64,000 nucleotides of DNA from Dendrobium chrysotoxum (Eukaryota; Streptophyta; Magnoliopsida; Asparagales; Orchidaceae), in contig CM034298.1 in assembly GCA_019925795.1 (NCBI GenBank), positions 52,478,365 to 52,542,364 on the forward strand, in the 5' to 3' direction. The notes below the pieces were generated by a model that ran no database searches, was not told where the DNA came from, and was given only the letters and a program-made list of their open reading frames with translations. Below are positions 22,877 to 34,556 of the stretch, piece after piece. The position numbers were made by a program, and so were the translations under genes. The first letter of the stretch is position 1; every line of letters starts with the position of its first letter.

Positions 22877-24004
22877 TCCGGAAAAAAAAAAAAACTAGAG
22901 CTCCAATAGAGGATTGGATGTTGAATTCATGTAGCAATTGTTTTAGCCATGTGAGTTCACTGGTTGTGGTGGCTACCGCAAGATATTCCGTTTTCATTGA
23001 TAGTCGATAAATGATAGTTCGTTTCTTTGCCTTCTAGGAGATTAGAATCCTCTAAGAAAATGCAAATGGTGGTGACAGATCGTCATGTGTCTAAACAAGA
23101 GCATGGACTTTAGATAGCAAAGTAGACAATGAGCTACGGCCACATGAGAAGTTCTGGGATGAGAAAAACTAATCTAGCCACAAATCCCCTATACATGGTG
23201 CCAATGAAAAGAGGTTTGTTGGCAGTGGCATTGAGATGGTTCACTATCGAGGAAGCATGTGTCCTCCAGCAATTGTAGCATATAATGTCATTGAATAGAA
23301 TGATCCTAACACTAGATCAAGCAATTTTGAGTCCTAAGAAGTATTGAAGGCGTCCCAAATCTTTAAGCTCCAATTGGGCGTGTAAAAAAAGACTTCAATA
23401 AGTTAATGGTTGAGCGGTCCGGTTCTCTAATTATAATGTCATCTAGATACACTAACAAAACAATAACGTTAGAGTCTTCGCCTTTAATAAACAATAAATA
23501 ATCAAATTTTAACTATGTAAAGTTGTATTTATTTGAAGAGTCTAATGATTTTGAATGCCATTGCCAAGATGACTACTTAAGATCGTATATGGACTTGAAG
23601 TTTTGCATGCTAGATTTCTATTTGGATGAATTATTTTTGTCTTATCTTCATAACCAGGTGGTAGATTTATGTAAATTTCCTCGAATAGATCCCTGTGTAA
23701 CATTATTAACGTTAATTTGAGTAAGTGAATCTAGTTCTAACTTGACATGACACATGAGGGTGAAAAGCATTTTGATGTTGATCACCATCTTTGCAATTGG
23801 TGTATTTCTTCTAGTTGTGTGTAACGTTTTAAAGCTAATCAAGCTTTATATCAACTAGTAGAGCCGTTTGGATTATATTAAAGCTTATATGCCCATTTGC
23901 AACTGACAGAGTGTTTTTCTGGTGATAAGTGAAGTACATACCAAGTATGATTCGATACAAGATATGTGAGCTTAGAAATCATGTTCTCCGCAAGATCCTG
24001 AGTC

Positions 24005-24900
24005 TTGGAAATCCCGCATATCCCTCTACGCACAATTCAACGCCCATGCCACTCATTCTCTTTGCACGCCATTCCACGATTCACTCGTCCTACAGATCGT
24101 GAATCCCATGATCGCATCCCTGCTCGATTGATAAAAGGGAAGGTAAGAGGAAGCCTTCGGCTTTTTTTTTTCTGGTGTGCGAGAGCCTCCAGCCATGAAT
24201 CCTTATCACCCTTCGATCTTCCTTCCTCATGTCTACACACCCATCTGCAAGCTTCGACCTGCTCCAAGCCCATCCATTATCCCATCACCCATTCCACACA
24301 CTCGATCTAGCCTCACGAAAGCCGCAAAGTCCCGATCACCACACCAGACGTCTGATCGCAAGCATACACCTTCCAATTCCCTCTACCCTTCAAGCCACCC
24401 ATCACCTACACCAACCGAACCCCTTAGACACTGAATACATCCACAATACTGTCCATCTCCCTCAACCTCAAGCTGTGAGCACTCCCCCTTCCTCACTACT
24501 GACCAATTGCAAATTCACCTCTCCAACATCCGACCAAATCCACTTCAATCCGACCTTCCGTGCACGAACCTCTCTGTCGAACTCCCGAAGCTAGCCCGTC
24601 TCTTCCTCACACATAAACACCTCCAACGCTCGATCCTTCTCCGATTGCAAGCCGCCCCCTTGCAATTGATCGATCTCCTTCTTCCCGAGTTTGATTCCTA
24701 CACAGTTGCCGCACACCCAATCGCAACCTGTGTTTGATCCTTCCTTTAGCATTAACCCTGTGCCTCACTCGTAGGATCCAGCCACTCGATCCACTGTTTC
24801 TCCCGATTCAATCGAATAACCCAACTACTTGTCGAGCTCTTCCACTTCAATCCAACACTGTTGATCTCCCTCACAGCCAACAGCAAGGTAACTTCTTTGC
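24005..24900 (+). other. C-rich island with several overlapping open frames
   Basis: Nearly 900 bp with strong C over G excess on the plus strand, unlike anything else in the window. All three plus frames stay open for 60-121 codons because TA-rich stops are rare, and the translations (Ser/Pro/His-rich) match no family I know. It starts right at the end of the copia remnant and ends at an AAT microsatellite. It could be the leader of an unrecognised retroelement or captured genic DNA. I do not call a protein. Confidence 0.35.
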
Positions 24901-24924
24901 TCTATTAAATTTATGTTAAAATTA

Positions 24925-24978
<54 letters not shown>
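24925..24978. repeat. (AAT)n microsatellite
   Basis: About 15 near-perfect trinucleotide units. Confidence 0.9.
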
Positions 24979-25261
24979 TATCATACTAGAAAGATCAGTT
25001 CACTTGTAAATGACAGGTGGAAGGCTATTGATGCTTTGTACAGTGTGTTCATCGGTTGAAATACACTCCTATGGGTCGTATGCCGAAGAAAATGACAACA
25101 TGCAGAAGATGAAAATAGATGAACATCGTCGCCAGTGCACGACAACTGAAGTCCAATACACTGCTAAATACGCCACTGGATCCGTAACACTCGTACAAGC
25201 CGACAGAAGGCGTTTCTCAAACTTCAAATAAAATTTTTGCGCAAATTTTAACGACAATCAC
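24979..25261. other. Unassigned 280 bp after the microsatellite
   Basis: A 73-codon plus-strand frame (25010-25231) has no recognised family. It could belong with the C-rich island. Confidence 0.25.
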
Positions 25262-27110
25262 TTAGTGCAAATAATTATATTTAAATGCTCCCCCTTATGA
25301 ATTTAAAATGTCATTCCCGCATGGGCCACAGCGAGCGTGTTGTCTGTCCACATGTGACGTCTGAGGATGATATGCGAGTCAAGAAATGAACATAAGTTTG
25401 AGCTTGATCCTTCTATGTAAATAGATATGAGTCGACACGGTTCGAGCTATCAAACAAATATACAGTTGCGGCATCGACCGAGAAATTTGTTTATACGTTC
25501 ATATTAGGCCTTCAAGGTCTATTATAAGAAAGATTCACTAATAAAGGCATAAAGCTGACGAAGAACCTAATCCTCTGTCCGCAAGTAAACAGAGTCAACA
25601 AGGTTCGACCAACAAAAAAAATTGCCCATAAATGCCCCGATGATGGTCGTATTGACAAGAAATCTCAATCCTCAATCGAATGGGGACTTTAAATACTTGA
25701 AAATACCTCCCAAATTCCTATGAAAATTCAAAACTCAAAAGTCATCAAAACTTAAATATTTAAAATTGAAATAAAAACATCAAAATACTGATAGGAAATA
25801 CTTGAGTTCGCAAGCAACCCTAGCAATAATTGATAAAAATAGCGGAAATAATGCGATGTTCTCAAGGAAAGTAATTCAAAACGAAAGATCGTAGTAGTGG
25901 ATTCAAAGCAAACGCAAACACAAAGCAAGATACAATTGATCCTCAATTCAAGAGGAGGATCGTTCTCTCCCAATCTCTAGACGATGAGTCTATAGCCCAA
26001 GACACTCAGAACTTCAAGAGAAAACAAATCCAAGCATAACCCTAACCCTAATTCCCTCCTTTTATTTAATACATAAATTTTCTAAATCAAAACTCCCTCC
26101 CAATCCCTAGCCACCCCCTCCTTTCCACTTTTAAATTTAATTTGAATAGTGGGACCCACTATTGTGGGCGGTAAAGAGGGGAGGTGGCGGTATTAGCCCG
26201 CCTCCTATAAACAAAAACTAGCCCTGGTTGGGCATGTTCAAGAGTTGGGGCCAATTCAGGAGGAACCGACCTAACAAATACTTAAAGCAAAATCCATCCA
26301 CTCTCTGCAATGGTTTGTCGGGATGGACAAGTTAGAAAATCACTTTAGTTCAGAAAGAGCAAATGTTTAATCGAGAATATCATTATGATTCATTCTCAAA
26401 CTATCTTTTGCCAGTAAGGATGTGGCATGTGTCCTTTAACTGGTGGTTTCGCCACCAAATGGCACTACAGATAAACAATTATGACCAGGACTCTCTGACC
26501 GGATGGTTTTGCCACCAAATGCACCATTAAATTATGATCATGATCAAAGCCCATATATTTCCTAACGTCGTTAAATTCTTGAGTAATGAATCAATAGGAT
26601 ATAATCAATAGGGCATAAAGCCCTATGTTAGCTAAGGTGGATTTAAATTTGTTCCCTTAGACAAATATTTACCCCGAGTCTATGAGGTACCCTTGGAAGA
26701 AGCAACCCATGGCTACCGATAAGGATCCTTCTGTCAGGTTGGGTCAACTACTTCCTCTGACTAAGTAGACTAGTGACCATTGATGGAACCATGGGATATT
26801 GATTGCATTAAGTGCAAGGTGGTGAATTTCTAATTTTAAATATTAAATTTTCAAATATCAAATTCTGTTGCTACTATACGCTAGATATTATGCACCTGTG
26901 GATACTATGTATCTATTTGATGACTAGCCTTAATCAAAAGTTCTCTCTTGCTATCGAGAGGGGTAATTAACTATAGGGGCTTGCGCCAATTAGAAACCTG
27001 AACTCAGATCATAAAGTCCTCGTAAAATGATGGCGAAATCTCTGGGTAAAGTCTTATTCAAAACCCAATCCACCTTCTGAAAATTTGCCTCGGAACTTAA
27101 ACGTTAAAAC
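25262..27110 (-). mobile_element. LTR-family copy A (inverted partner of 32290-33610)
   Basis: Once the 488-bp solo LTR inside it is removed, the reverse complement aligns along its length with 32.29-33.61 kb. Shared landmarks include GGTGGATGGATTTTGCTTTA, GGTCTACTTAGTCAGAGGAG-like blocks, the GGCGCAAGCCCCTATA hairpin and the ATGTGACGT/GGGCCCATGTGG end. No coding domain seen. The element superfamily is not proven; the wording suggests a gypsy LTR and leader. Confidence 0.65.
25789..26276 (-). mobile_element. Solo LTR (488 bp) with AATAC target duplication
   Basis: TGATAGGAAA at the left and CGACCTAACA at the right give the TG...CA ends; AATAC flanks at 25784-25788 and 26277-26281. Copy B at 33.1 kb has the empty site. 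On the minus strand it has a TATTAAATAAAAGG promoter-like box followed by TTAGGGTTAGGGTT, as in copia LTRs, which sets the orientation. Confidence 0.88.
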
Positions 27111-27799
27111 TCTCCTCGACGACCTAAAAAAAAAAAAAAGGAAAGGGGCTGCAGAGAGGCCGGGGCATGAATTTTTGGAGCCCACGAGATTCTTGTGGAC
27201 TTATGGGGAGGCTCGATTGTAGTTGTCCATGAGATCAGGACTGGTTGGTGGCAAGATTTCCATTGATAGAGTGCCTTCCAGAATTATATTACATTTAGTG
27301 ACAAATAATGGAATATTAAGTGGTGGATTTGAAAAGGAAAGATTAGTAAAAAGATAAATAAATCAATATGTGGGTTAAAATCAGTGAAAGAGAAATTATC
27401 ATTAGCGGAAGATCACATTTGTTGAGAAAAGTGTTTGTTTCATTTGTAGATCATAAAATTTATATCCATTGGTGCCCTATGAATAACCCAGAAAGACACA
27501 TGCTCAAGCAGGAGGCTAGAATTTAGTTCATTGTGTGTGAAGGTTGGATGCAAAAGCTAACAATCTAAGCACTCGAAAGGTGGAGTAGTGGACAGTAATT
27601 TTTTGTAAGAGTTCGTATGGCAGCTTGTGGAGTGGTGAGAGAGTCCTATTGATCAAGAAAGTGGCACTATATGCATTCATTCCAAAATTGAATGAGAACA
27701 TATGATTATAATAGAGCACGCAAGCCACATTTAGTAAGTAATGATGTCTTCATTCAACTATGAAATTTTTTGGGGTCATTCAACACAATGTAATTGATG

Positions 27800-27924
27800 C
27801 ACTATGGAAAGTTACCTCCACTGCAAAAAAAAAGTCAAAAATTTCCGTCGCAAATTCATCGCTATTTTCGACAAAAAATAATCCGTCGTAAAGCCCGTCT
27901 CAAACTGCTAACTTTCTTGTAGTG
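27800..27924. mobile_element. Mini-CACTA element (125 bp) with ATG target duplication
   Basis: Starts CACTATGGAAAGTT and ends AACTTTCTTGTAGTG; ATG repeats at 27797-27799 and 27925-27927. It interrupts the copia integrase between the NEHG and HQLHCVE segments, so the empty site is confirmed by reading-frame logic. Contains CCGTCGCAAATTCATCGC-like CACTA subterminal wording. Confidence 0.88.
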
Positions 27925-28111
27925 ATGTAAGGTGCCCATGCTCATTAAAAATTTCCATGAAATTTAATTCTTTGGTGTTGTTCGATTATACGATATTGAT
28001 TTTGGCATTAAATAGTGTTAGAAATTTTTTTAAAAAAGTTATGAATCTTAGCGTGGGCATCTGATTTTAAGAAGAAAAATCTAGGTGAATTGCCTACATT
28101 CATCAACCAAG

Positions 28112-28758
28112 TGTTGGGGAGAAGTAAACCACGCAATAGAATATACAAGAAATAAAATATTGCAACGGAAAGAAAAGAACACCGATATATAACGTGGAAA
28201 AATCCGAAACTAGGACAAAATCACGGAGCCACACCACACCAAGAAATCTACTATGAAAATTGAGAGAAATAGTACATATCTCTCTTCTCTCTCTCTTTCT
28301 ATTTTTTTCTCTCTTCTCTCTAGCACCGGTCTTACATAAGAACAAACCAAGAGATTCACAATAACCACCAAGGGACGCAACCCTCAATGAAAAAAGAGAA
28401 AGGCAACTACTCTATCTGTGTTACAGTGCGAAGTTGGAGCGCCACGGTGCTCAATTCTCTGTCTCGTGTCTGTATGACAACACTACAGCGCCTGGGTCTG
28501 GAGCGCCACAACCCCCTTAGCAGCGCCCCAGTGCTTCGCTCTTTGTCTTTTTCTACTAAAATATGCAATGTCGGGGCGCTCAAGTCATAGCGTCAGGATG
28601 TTATACCAAAATATATATATATATGGGTGCAAAGCACCTAAATCCAAATAGGAGGAAACCCCCTACAATCCCCAGCGAGCCCAACAGACTGAATTGAGGT
28701 CTAAGACAATAGTACAACCCGATTTATCGACACAACCAAATTCCACACAAAACTAGCA
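28112..28758 (-). mobile_element. Solo LTR (647 bp) with CCAAG target duplication and GCGCC dyads
   Basis: Left edge TGTTGGGGAGAAG, right edge AAAACTAGCA (so TGCTAG...CCAACA on the minus strand). CCAAG flanks at 28107-28111 and 28759-28763. Removing it restores the copia integrase reading LILV|DECRQFT. It holds a CT-rich block (28277-28322) and several AGCGCCACGGTGCT-like imperfect palindromes at 28.43-28.59 kb, like those at 53.2-53.5 kb. Confidence 0.9.
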
Positions 28759-30037
28759 CCAAGATTAGTAAATACAAATGGCCTGAATGAGAGGGAATAT
28801 AATACGATCCCCGAGTGTCAAAATGAATTATATCAAATGCAAATTTTGCTACATTATTGTGAGAGAAAAGATAAACGTCTCTTCTTCGCAAGTGGACAAA
28901 TATGGCACATTGTAATAAATCTTTGAGACAGTCCATTCTCTTACAAGACGGAAGCCCGAGATGATTACGCCAAAAATGGAAATATTGTCGACATACAAGT
29001 CTATTATATCTAACTTAATGGAATCAAGAATGTCGCGCTCATTCTGTTTCTCATTCTTGGCAGTCATTATCTTGATGTTGAGTTTCTTGTATGATGAAAT
29101 TATCAAGAAAGTAACAGTTTTATCTCAGCACGTAAGTGAACGTTATCTACATACGATTGGGTAATGTGTCTGTAGTGTTAGTGAGTGGAGGCGTGCAGAT
29201 GTGTTTGGAGGCACCGGAGTCTATGATCCAATGTCAGAAGGTAGATAAATCTGTCATGAAAAAGACAGAGAGACACGTACCTGCGAAGGGTAAAGACTTA
29301 CTGTACTTCTAGCGGTGGAGTGCAGATGCTGAGACAATATTTCTACAGCTTGATTATATTGAGATTTATCCAGACTGAAAGAAGTTTTGTTCGCCCTTCT
29401 CGTCATTGTATTCGCAGGAGAAAACCTGGTTGATAGTGGCATTAGGATTTTTGGATTGAGGGTTCTGTCTTGATTTGTAACCTGGTAGGTATCCATGAAG
29501 TTTGCAATGAGTGCAATAGGGCGGGGGCGGCCCTTCTTGGATCGATTGTTTCTGAAATTAGAATTTCAAGAGGTGTGGGGGGTTCTCGTTCTTGATTGCA
29601 ATTACCATTTCACCGTGTGTTTATTTGCCTATTGTTGATCGATTCGCACCATATTTGGATTATCATCAGCAATTGCTTTGCTGTGATCAGTCCTTGAGAT
29701 CTGAACATATTTCGTAAGCAGCGTTTGAATACAGAAAGCTCGAGGCGATTATCCAAGAAATCACAATGTTGTTATTTCTCACCCAAGAATCTAATCTGTG
29801 AGGTTTGAGCCCATACCTTCAAGCTTGAAAATATGGCCGTCGATAAACCCTAACCTGTTCTTGGCGGATAGCGCGATCATCATGGCTCTGCTCCATTTTC
29901 CGTGATTCTCAGCGGTTAGAATTTGTCACACCAAAGAGATCCCTATACTATTGAGAGTGTGAAGGTAAAAGGGACTTAGGGATCATCAATGGACAAACCC
30001 GGTGTTCCCATGAGGAAGAAGAAGAAAGACTGGGCAG

Positions 30038-30677
30038 CAGGGGTGTAAACGAGTTGAGCCGAGTCTTTGAGTAATGACACTATCGAACTAGGCTCGTCAA
30101 TTAGAAAGCTAGCTCGAGTCGAACTCAAAAGACAAGCTCGAACTTGAGCTCATCCCATTGTAAACGAGCTCGAGCCGGCTAGTGAGCCTCAACCGTCCGG
30201 GTGAGTCGTCCGCCTTCCGCGTCGTTTGAGTGAGTTGAGTGCGAGTCCAGCACTAGCAGTCCGCATACAAGTCGAACTCCGAGTCCCGCACCAGCAGTCG
30301 CAGTCCACCCGTTTCGTCTCGAGCCCAACGCAATCCGCCTCGTGTGGTCGCCCGCCTCGAGCCACGCGTTGTTGCGTTTTGAGCGGGATACAGGATTTGA
30401 TTAAAAATTTTGAAATTAGGCTTTGGTGGGATTAAAATATTTATTATTAATGTTTAATAATATTCATATTTAATATATAAAATAAAAATTATTTTAAAAA
30501 TATTAATAGTTATTTGCGAGCCTCATCAAACTTGAATTCGAGTTCGTTTAATAAACGAGCTCGAGTTTGAGCTCGAGTTCGATCTCAAGCCTGTGCTCGA
30601 TAAGCTCGGATCACGAGCCTGTAAATAAGTTGAGCTCGAGCAGACTTGTGAACCGGCTTGGCTCACTTACGCCCATA
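30038..30677. mobile_element. hAT-like non-autonomous element, 8-bp target duplication
   Basis: Ends CAGGGGTGTAAACGAG and CTCACTTACGCCCATA; CTGGGCAG (30030-30037) against CTGGGAAG (30678-30685) is the 8-bp duplication with one change. CG-rich arms (GAGCTCGAGCC) flank an AT-rich centre. Frames inside are artefacts. Confidence 0.85.
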
Positions 30678-30764
30678 CTGGGAAGACATAGAAGTAGCGC
30701 AGCGTGGATAACTGCTCTTAGGCTATCAGAAAAACGGTTGACAAATTCATGATTAAGTTGATCT

Positions 30765-32275
30765 GGATTTGACCCGTTTTGGATCTGATCCAATTCAATC
30801 AATCTGAATGTTAATGAGGAGAAATGTTTAAAATGATGATTGTTGTTAATTCTTTTGGCTAAAATAAAATTAAAAACTAAAAATTTAAAAATAATGTTAA
30901 TCGTTTGGCAATCCAACGACTAGCTCTCACGGTGGCAAAAGGTCTTTGGGCGCAGCGACTTGCCATTTTGCCCATTAAAAAATAAAATCAGTAAATTTTA
31001 TTATAGTAAAATTAACAAATTAAATTAAAAAATTAATTAGCAAATTATATTATAGCAAAATTAAAAAATTAAATTTGTAAATTATATTTTAGTACAGTTA
31101 GTAAATTATATTTTAGTAAAAATATTAAATTAAACTAATATATTAAATTAGCAAATTATTTTTTAGTAAAATTAACAAATTAAATTAATAAATTAAATTA
31201 GTATATTATATGTTAGTAAAATTAATAAATTAAATTATTGTAAAATTAATACATTAATAGTAAATGACTTCTCATACTATATATCAATTTAATTTATTAA
31301 TTTTACTGTAATAAAATATACTAATTTAATTTATTAATTTTATTATAATAAAATGTAATAATTAATTTATTAATTTTACTAAAATATAATTTATTAATCT
31401 AATTTATTAAATATACTAAAATATAATTTATTAATTTGACTTTGTAGAGCAAGAAACAACAAAATTTTATAAATTATAATAAAACTAATAAATTAATATA
31501 TTATATGAGCAAGTCGTTCACATAAACTACTTCTCATATTATATATTAATTAAATTTATTAATTTTATTATAATAAAATGTACTAATCTAATTTATTAAT
31601 TTTACTAAAATATAATTTATTAATTTTACTTTGTAGAGCAAGAAAGGGACACATTTTTTATAAATTATAATAAAATTAATAAATTAATATATTATATGAG
31701 CAAGTTGTTTAAATAGTAAAACGAATTCTCATATTATATATTCATTTAATTTATTAATTTTATACATTTAATAAAATGTACTAATTTAATTTATTAATTT
31801 TTCTAAAATATTATTTACTAATCTAATTTATTAATTTTACTAAAATATAATTTACTAATTTAATTTATTAGTTTAATTTATTAATTTATTATAATGTAAT
31901 TAATTAATTTTACTACAATAAAATTTACTGAGTTTATTTTTTAATGGGCAAAATGGGCAAGTCATTTCCTTTTTAAAAGACTTGCTAGACGAGATCAATC
32001 CATCCAAGTCTTAGACCTGACTCGTCCATCTACGCCTGAAGACCCTTTATCATGTGGGTTTGCCCTGTCAGAGCTAGTTATTGGGTTACCAAATGATTGA
32101 CATCATTTCTAAATTTTTATTTTTTGATTTTATTTTAGCCAAAATAATTAATAACGAGTATCATTTTAAAAATATCCTTTAAACTATTTAATAAAGAGGT
32201 CAAAATCATTAATCTGAAACTGATCTGTTAGTAACCCAAATGACTTGAACTTCAACTATTAACCCGTTTTAATTA
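30765..32275. mobile_element. 1.5-kb foldback element with long terminal inverted repeats
   Basis: Outer arms: 30.80-30.96 kb (TTGGCTAAAATAAAATTAAA, CGACTAGCTCTCACGG) mirror 32.05-32.19 kb. Inner arms: GACTTGCCATTTTGCCCATT at 30957 mirrors AATGGGCAAAATGGGCAAGT near 31945. The centre is nearly pure A/T and contains direct repeats of about 190 bp (GAGCAAGAAACAACAAAATT near 31448, GAGCAAGAAAGGGACACA near 31637). Long inverted arms without a gene fit a Mutator-like or foldback element. Exact ends and target duplication were not found. Confidence 0.7.
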
Positions 32276-32289
32276 AGGAAGGCAGATGG

Positions 32290-33610
32290 GTTTGTAGATA
32301 AGACAAAACCCAGACATTTTGCCCTCATTTTTGCGAGGACTTTATGATATGAGTTCTGGTTTCTTATAGGCGCAAGCCCCTATAATTAATTACCCCTCCC
32401 AGTAATGAGAGAGAACTTTTAATTAAGGCTAGTCATCGATCAGATACATAGAGATACGGGTTATCTAGCATATAGTGGCAACATGGGCTTGGATATTGGA
32501 AGTTTAAAGATTTGATAATTAAAATAAAAAATTTTACCATCTTGCACTTAAAGCAGATGGTGTGGGGAATGGATGATGGACCCGATCAAGATCCCATGGT
32601 TCTGTCATCTTGGGCCATCATGTTTCCTGGTCTACTTAGTCAGAGGAGGTAGTCGACCCAACATGATAGAAGGATTCTTATCGATAGCTATTGGTTATTT
32701 TTCCAAGTCTACCTTGTAGACCTGGGCTGGGTATTTACCTAAGAGGATAAATTTGAATCCACTCTAGCTAATAGAGGGCTTTATACCTTATCGATTATAT
32801 CCTATTAATTCATATCTCAAGGATTTGATGCCAGTGGGGAGCATACGGGCTCTGGCCATAATCGTAATGTAGTAGTGCCATTTGGCAGCAAACCACCATG
32901 TTCAAGGGGCCTTGGTCATAACTGTTTACCTGCAGTACTATTTGGTGGAAAAACCACTAGTTAGAGGACACGTGCTACATCCTCCTTATTGGTAAGCGAT
33001 GGATTGAGAATGAATCCTTATGATATTCTCGATAAGATACTAGCTCTTTATGAGCTAAAGTGATAACTAAATTTGTCCACCCTAGCAAACTATTATGGAG
33101 GGTGGATGGATTTTGCTTTAAGCATTTTGATGGATAATTTCATTTTTAAATATTTTTAATTTGGGATCTTTGACATTTTGAATGTATGATGGGTATTTAG
33201 GTGGCATTTTAAATTTTTGAAATTAACCCCTTTGATTGAGATCTACGTTTAATACAACCATCATTGGGGTGCTTATGAGCATTTGGGAATTTCATTGATT
33301 GGACCTTATCAGCTATCAACTTGCTGATAGAGGATCAAGTTTGTCATTGGTTTTGTATCTTTATTGGTAACTTTTCTTTGTTGAAGGATTTGAAGGGCTA
33401 ATATAAATGTATAAAATAAATATCCCTTTTAACATCGCGATCGTATAATTATTTAATGGATCGAGCTGTGTCGACTTCTAGTTACTCGAATAGAAGGATC
33501 AGGTTCAAACATAAATTTACTTGTTAACCCACACAAAATCCCTACACGTCACATATGTACTTATAATATGCTCATCGGGGCCCATGTGGGTGTGTGATTA
33601 CACGTGCCCT
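32290..33610 (+). mobile_element. LTR-family copy B
   Basis: Inverted homologue of 25262-27110. It has the empty site for the solo LTR found in copy A and the best-preserved hairpin of the family (32364-32385). Non-coding. Confidence 0.65.
32364..32385 (+). other. Hairpin with conserved CGCAAGCC loop
   Basis: Stem TTATAGG / CCTATAA, 8-nt loop CGCAAGCC, followed by TTAATTACCCC. Compare 59064-59085, where the loop is nearly the same and the stem differs by paired changes. Confidence 0.6.
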
Positions 33611-33720
33611 TCTATATAACTATGTGCTTACATATTATAGTGCATGTATGGGGATATTTTGGAATGCTTGTAAATGCCATCTATCCACTTATATGGATGT
33701 TGCAGATCCAGTGGCGTGGT
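33611..33720. other. Short junction between two LTR-like blocks
   Basis: No feature recognised. Confidence 0.3.
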
Positions 33721-34226
33721 TGAAAGTATGAGATGTGCCAAGAGGGGAAGGGGGGTGAATTGGTATTTTTAAAAAATTAATCCTAAATAGGAGTTCTAAT
33801 TTTTTTGATATTTTAAAATAACAACCTAAAAAGTAGAATGCGGAAGCTAATGATTCATTCAAAACTACGGTATTGGTGACACAATTGCAAATCTCACAAT
33901 ACAAAATTAAAATCTGATTTTTCACCAAGCAATTTAAAATAGTAAATAAATGCGGTAAAAAGCACACCATAAATTTTATAGTGGTTCGGTCACTTGACCT
34001 ATGTCCACTCCCCGGAGTCCTCCACTATGAGAATTGCACTACTAAAAGTTGACTCTCCTTTTGCTCCCACAGCAAGGCGGAGAAGCCTTTACAAGACTCA
34101 CTTTCACCTCCCCGGTGTGGCGAAATACCAGAAGCTATGTCACTCTCCTAGTGACGGCAGCGAACCTTCTCCTTTTTCTCCCTCCTAGAGACGACAGAGT
34201 ACCCTGAAGATGTTGACCTTGAAGCC

Positions 34227-34354
34227 TCTCCTCCTAGAGAACCTTCCTGAGATTCACCAAGGCCACAGGAGGAGCAAGCATGCAGCTAGCTCTCCTCCTA
34301 GAGAACCTTCCTGAGATTCACCAAGGCCACAGGAGGAGCAAGCATGCAGCTAGC
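34227..34354. repeat. Perfect 64-bp tandem duplication inside the LTR
   Basis: TCTCCTCCTAGAGAACCTTC to GCAAGCATGCAGCTAGC occurs twice head to tail (34227-34290, 34291-34354). No mismatch noticed, so it is recent. Confidence 0.85.
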
Positions 34355-34556
34355 TCGGAGAAACCGTGTGATCTCCTCACACTCCTTCGCCCTCACGCTC
34401 AAGCTCACCTTCTCCTTCCTCTCACAAACCTTGGATCTCTCCAAAATCTCCCTCTCAAGAGTTCCGTCTTCTATCAACCACAGCTTTCTCTCTTCCCAAT
34501 GAATATCAAAAAGTTCTTTTGAATTAGGCTTCAAAAATCCTAAAAATTCCAATTTG

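Larger units (their letters stand above)
21848..24000 (-). mobile_element. Ty1/copia pol remnant (RT-RNase H), split by a LINE
   Basis: Reading the minus strand: about 23.95 kb LSPEKHSVSCKWAYK and YNPNGS (RT start); YKA-LALKRYTQ near 23.85; HKSTTWL and KSIYDLK-SSWQWHSKSLDS near 23.55-23.66; the catalytic box VLLVYLDDIII near 23.44; RNase H and LEDSNLLEGKETNYHLS near 22.99-23.06; then, past the LINE insertion, KHIKIDRHFVCNKV near 21.93 and the end motif DIFTKPLL at about 21.86. Many stops and frameshifts. It is a pseudogene, but the domain order is intact across the insertion. Confidence 0.85.
27400..30000 (-). mobile_element. Decayed Ty1/copia element (gag-protease-integrase), with two nested insertions
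   Basis: Minus-strand order: gag start MMIALSAKNRLGFIDGHIFK near 29.89 kb; gag C-terminus SQYNQAVEILSQHL near 29.37; protease WIIDSGASKHICTPPL near 29.23; integrase zinc and core segments FWRNHLGLPSCKRMDCLKDL and FDIIHFDTRGSYYIPSHSGH at 28.98-28.78. These continue after the solo LTR (VDECRQFT, IFLLKSDAHAKIHNFF, RSNNTKELNFMEIFNEHG at 28.09-27.94) and after the mini-CACTA (HQLHCVE, RHHYLLNVA, AYSATFLINRTLSPLHKLPY, LRLLAFASNLHT, CVFLGYS to about 27.43). RT and RNase H are missing. Many stops. Confidence 0.85.

Noticed and set aside
22554..23010. Plus-strand frames across the LINE
   Set aside because: Shadows of the minus-strand LINE reverse transcriptase.
24177..24594. Overlapping 85-121-codon frames in the C-rich island
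   Set aside because: All three frames are open through base composition, and none has a recognisable domain.
26036..26052. Telomere-like CCCTAACCCTAATT
   Set aside because: Only two units, located in the leader part of a solo LTR with confirmed ends; TTAGGGTT after a TATA-like box is common in copia LTRs.
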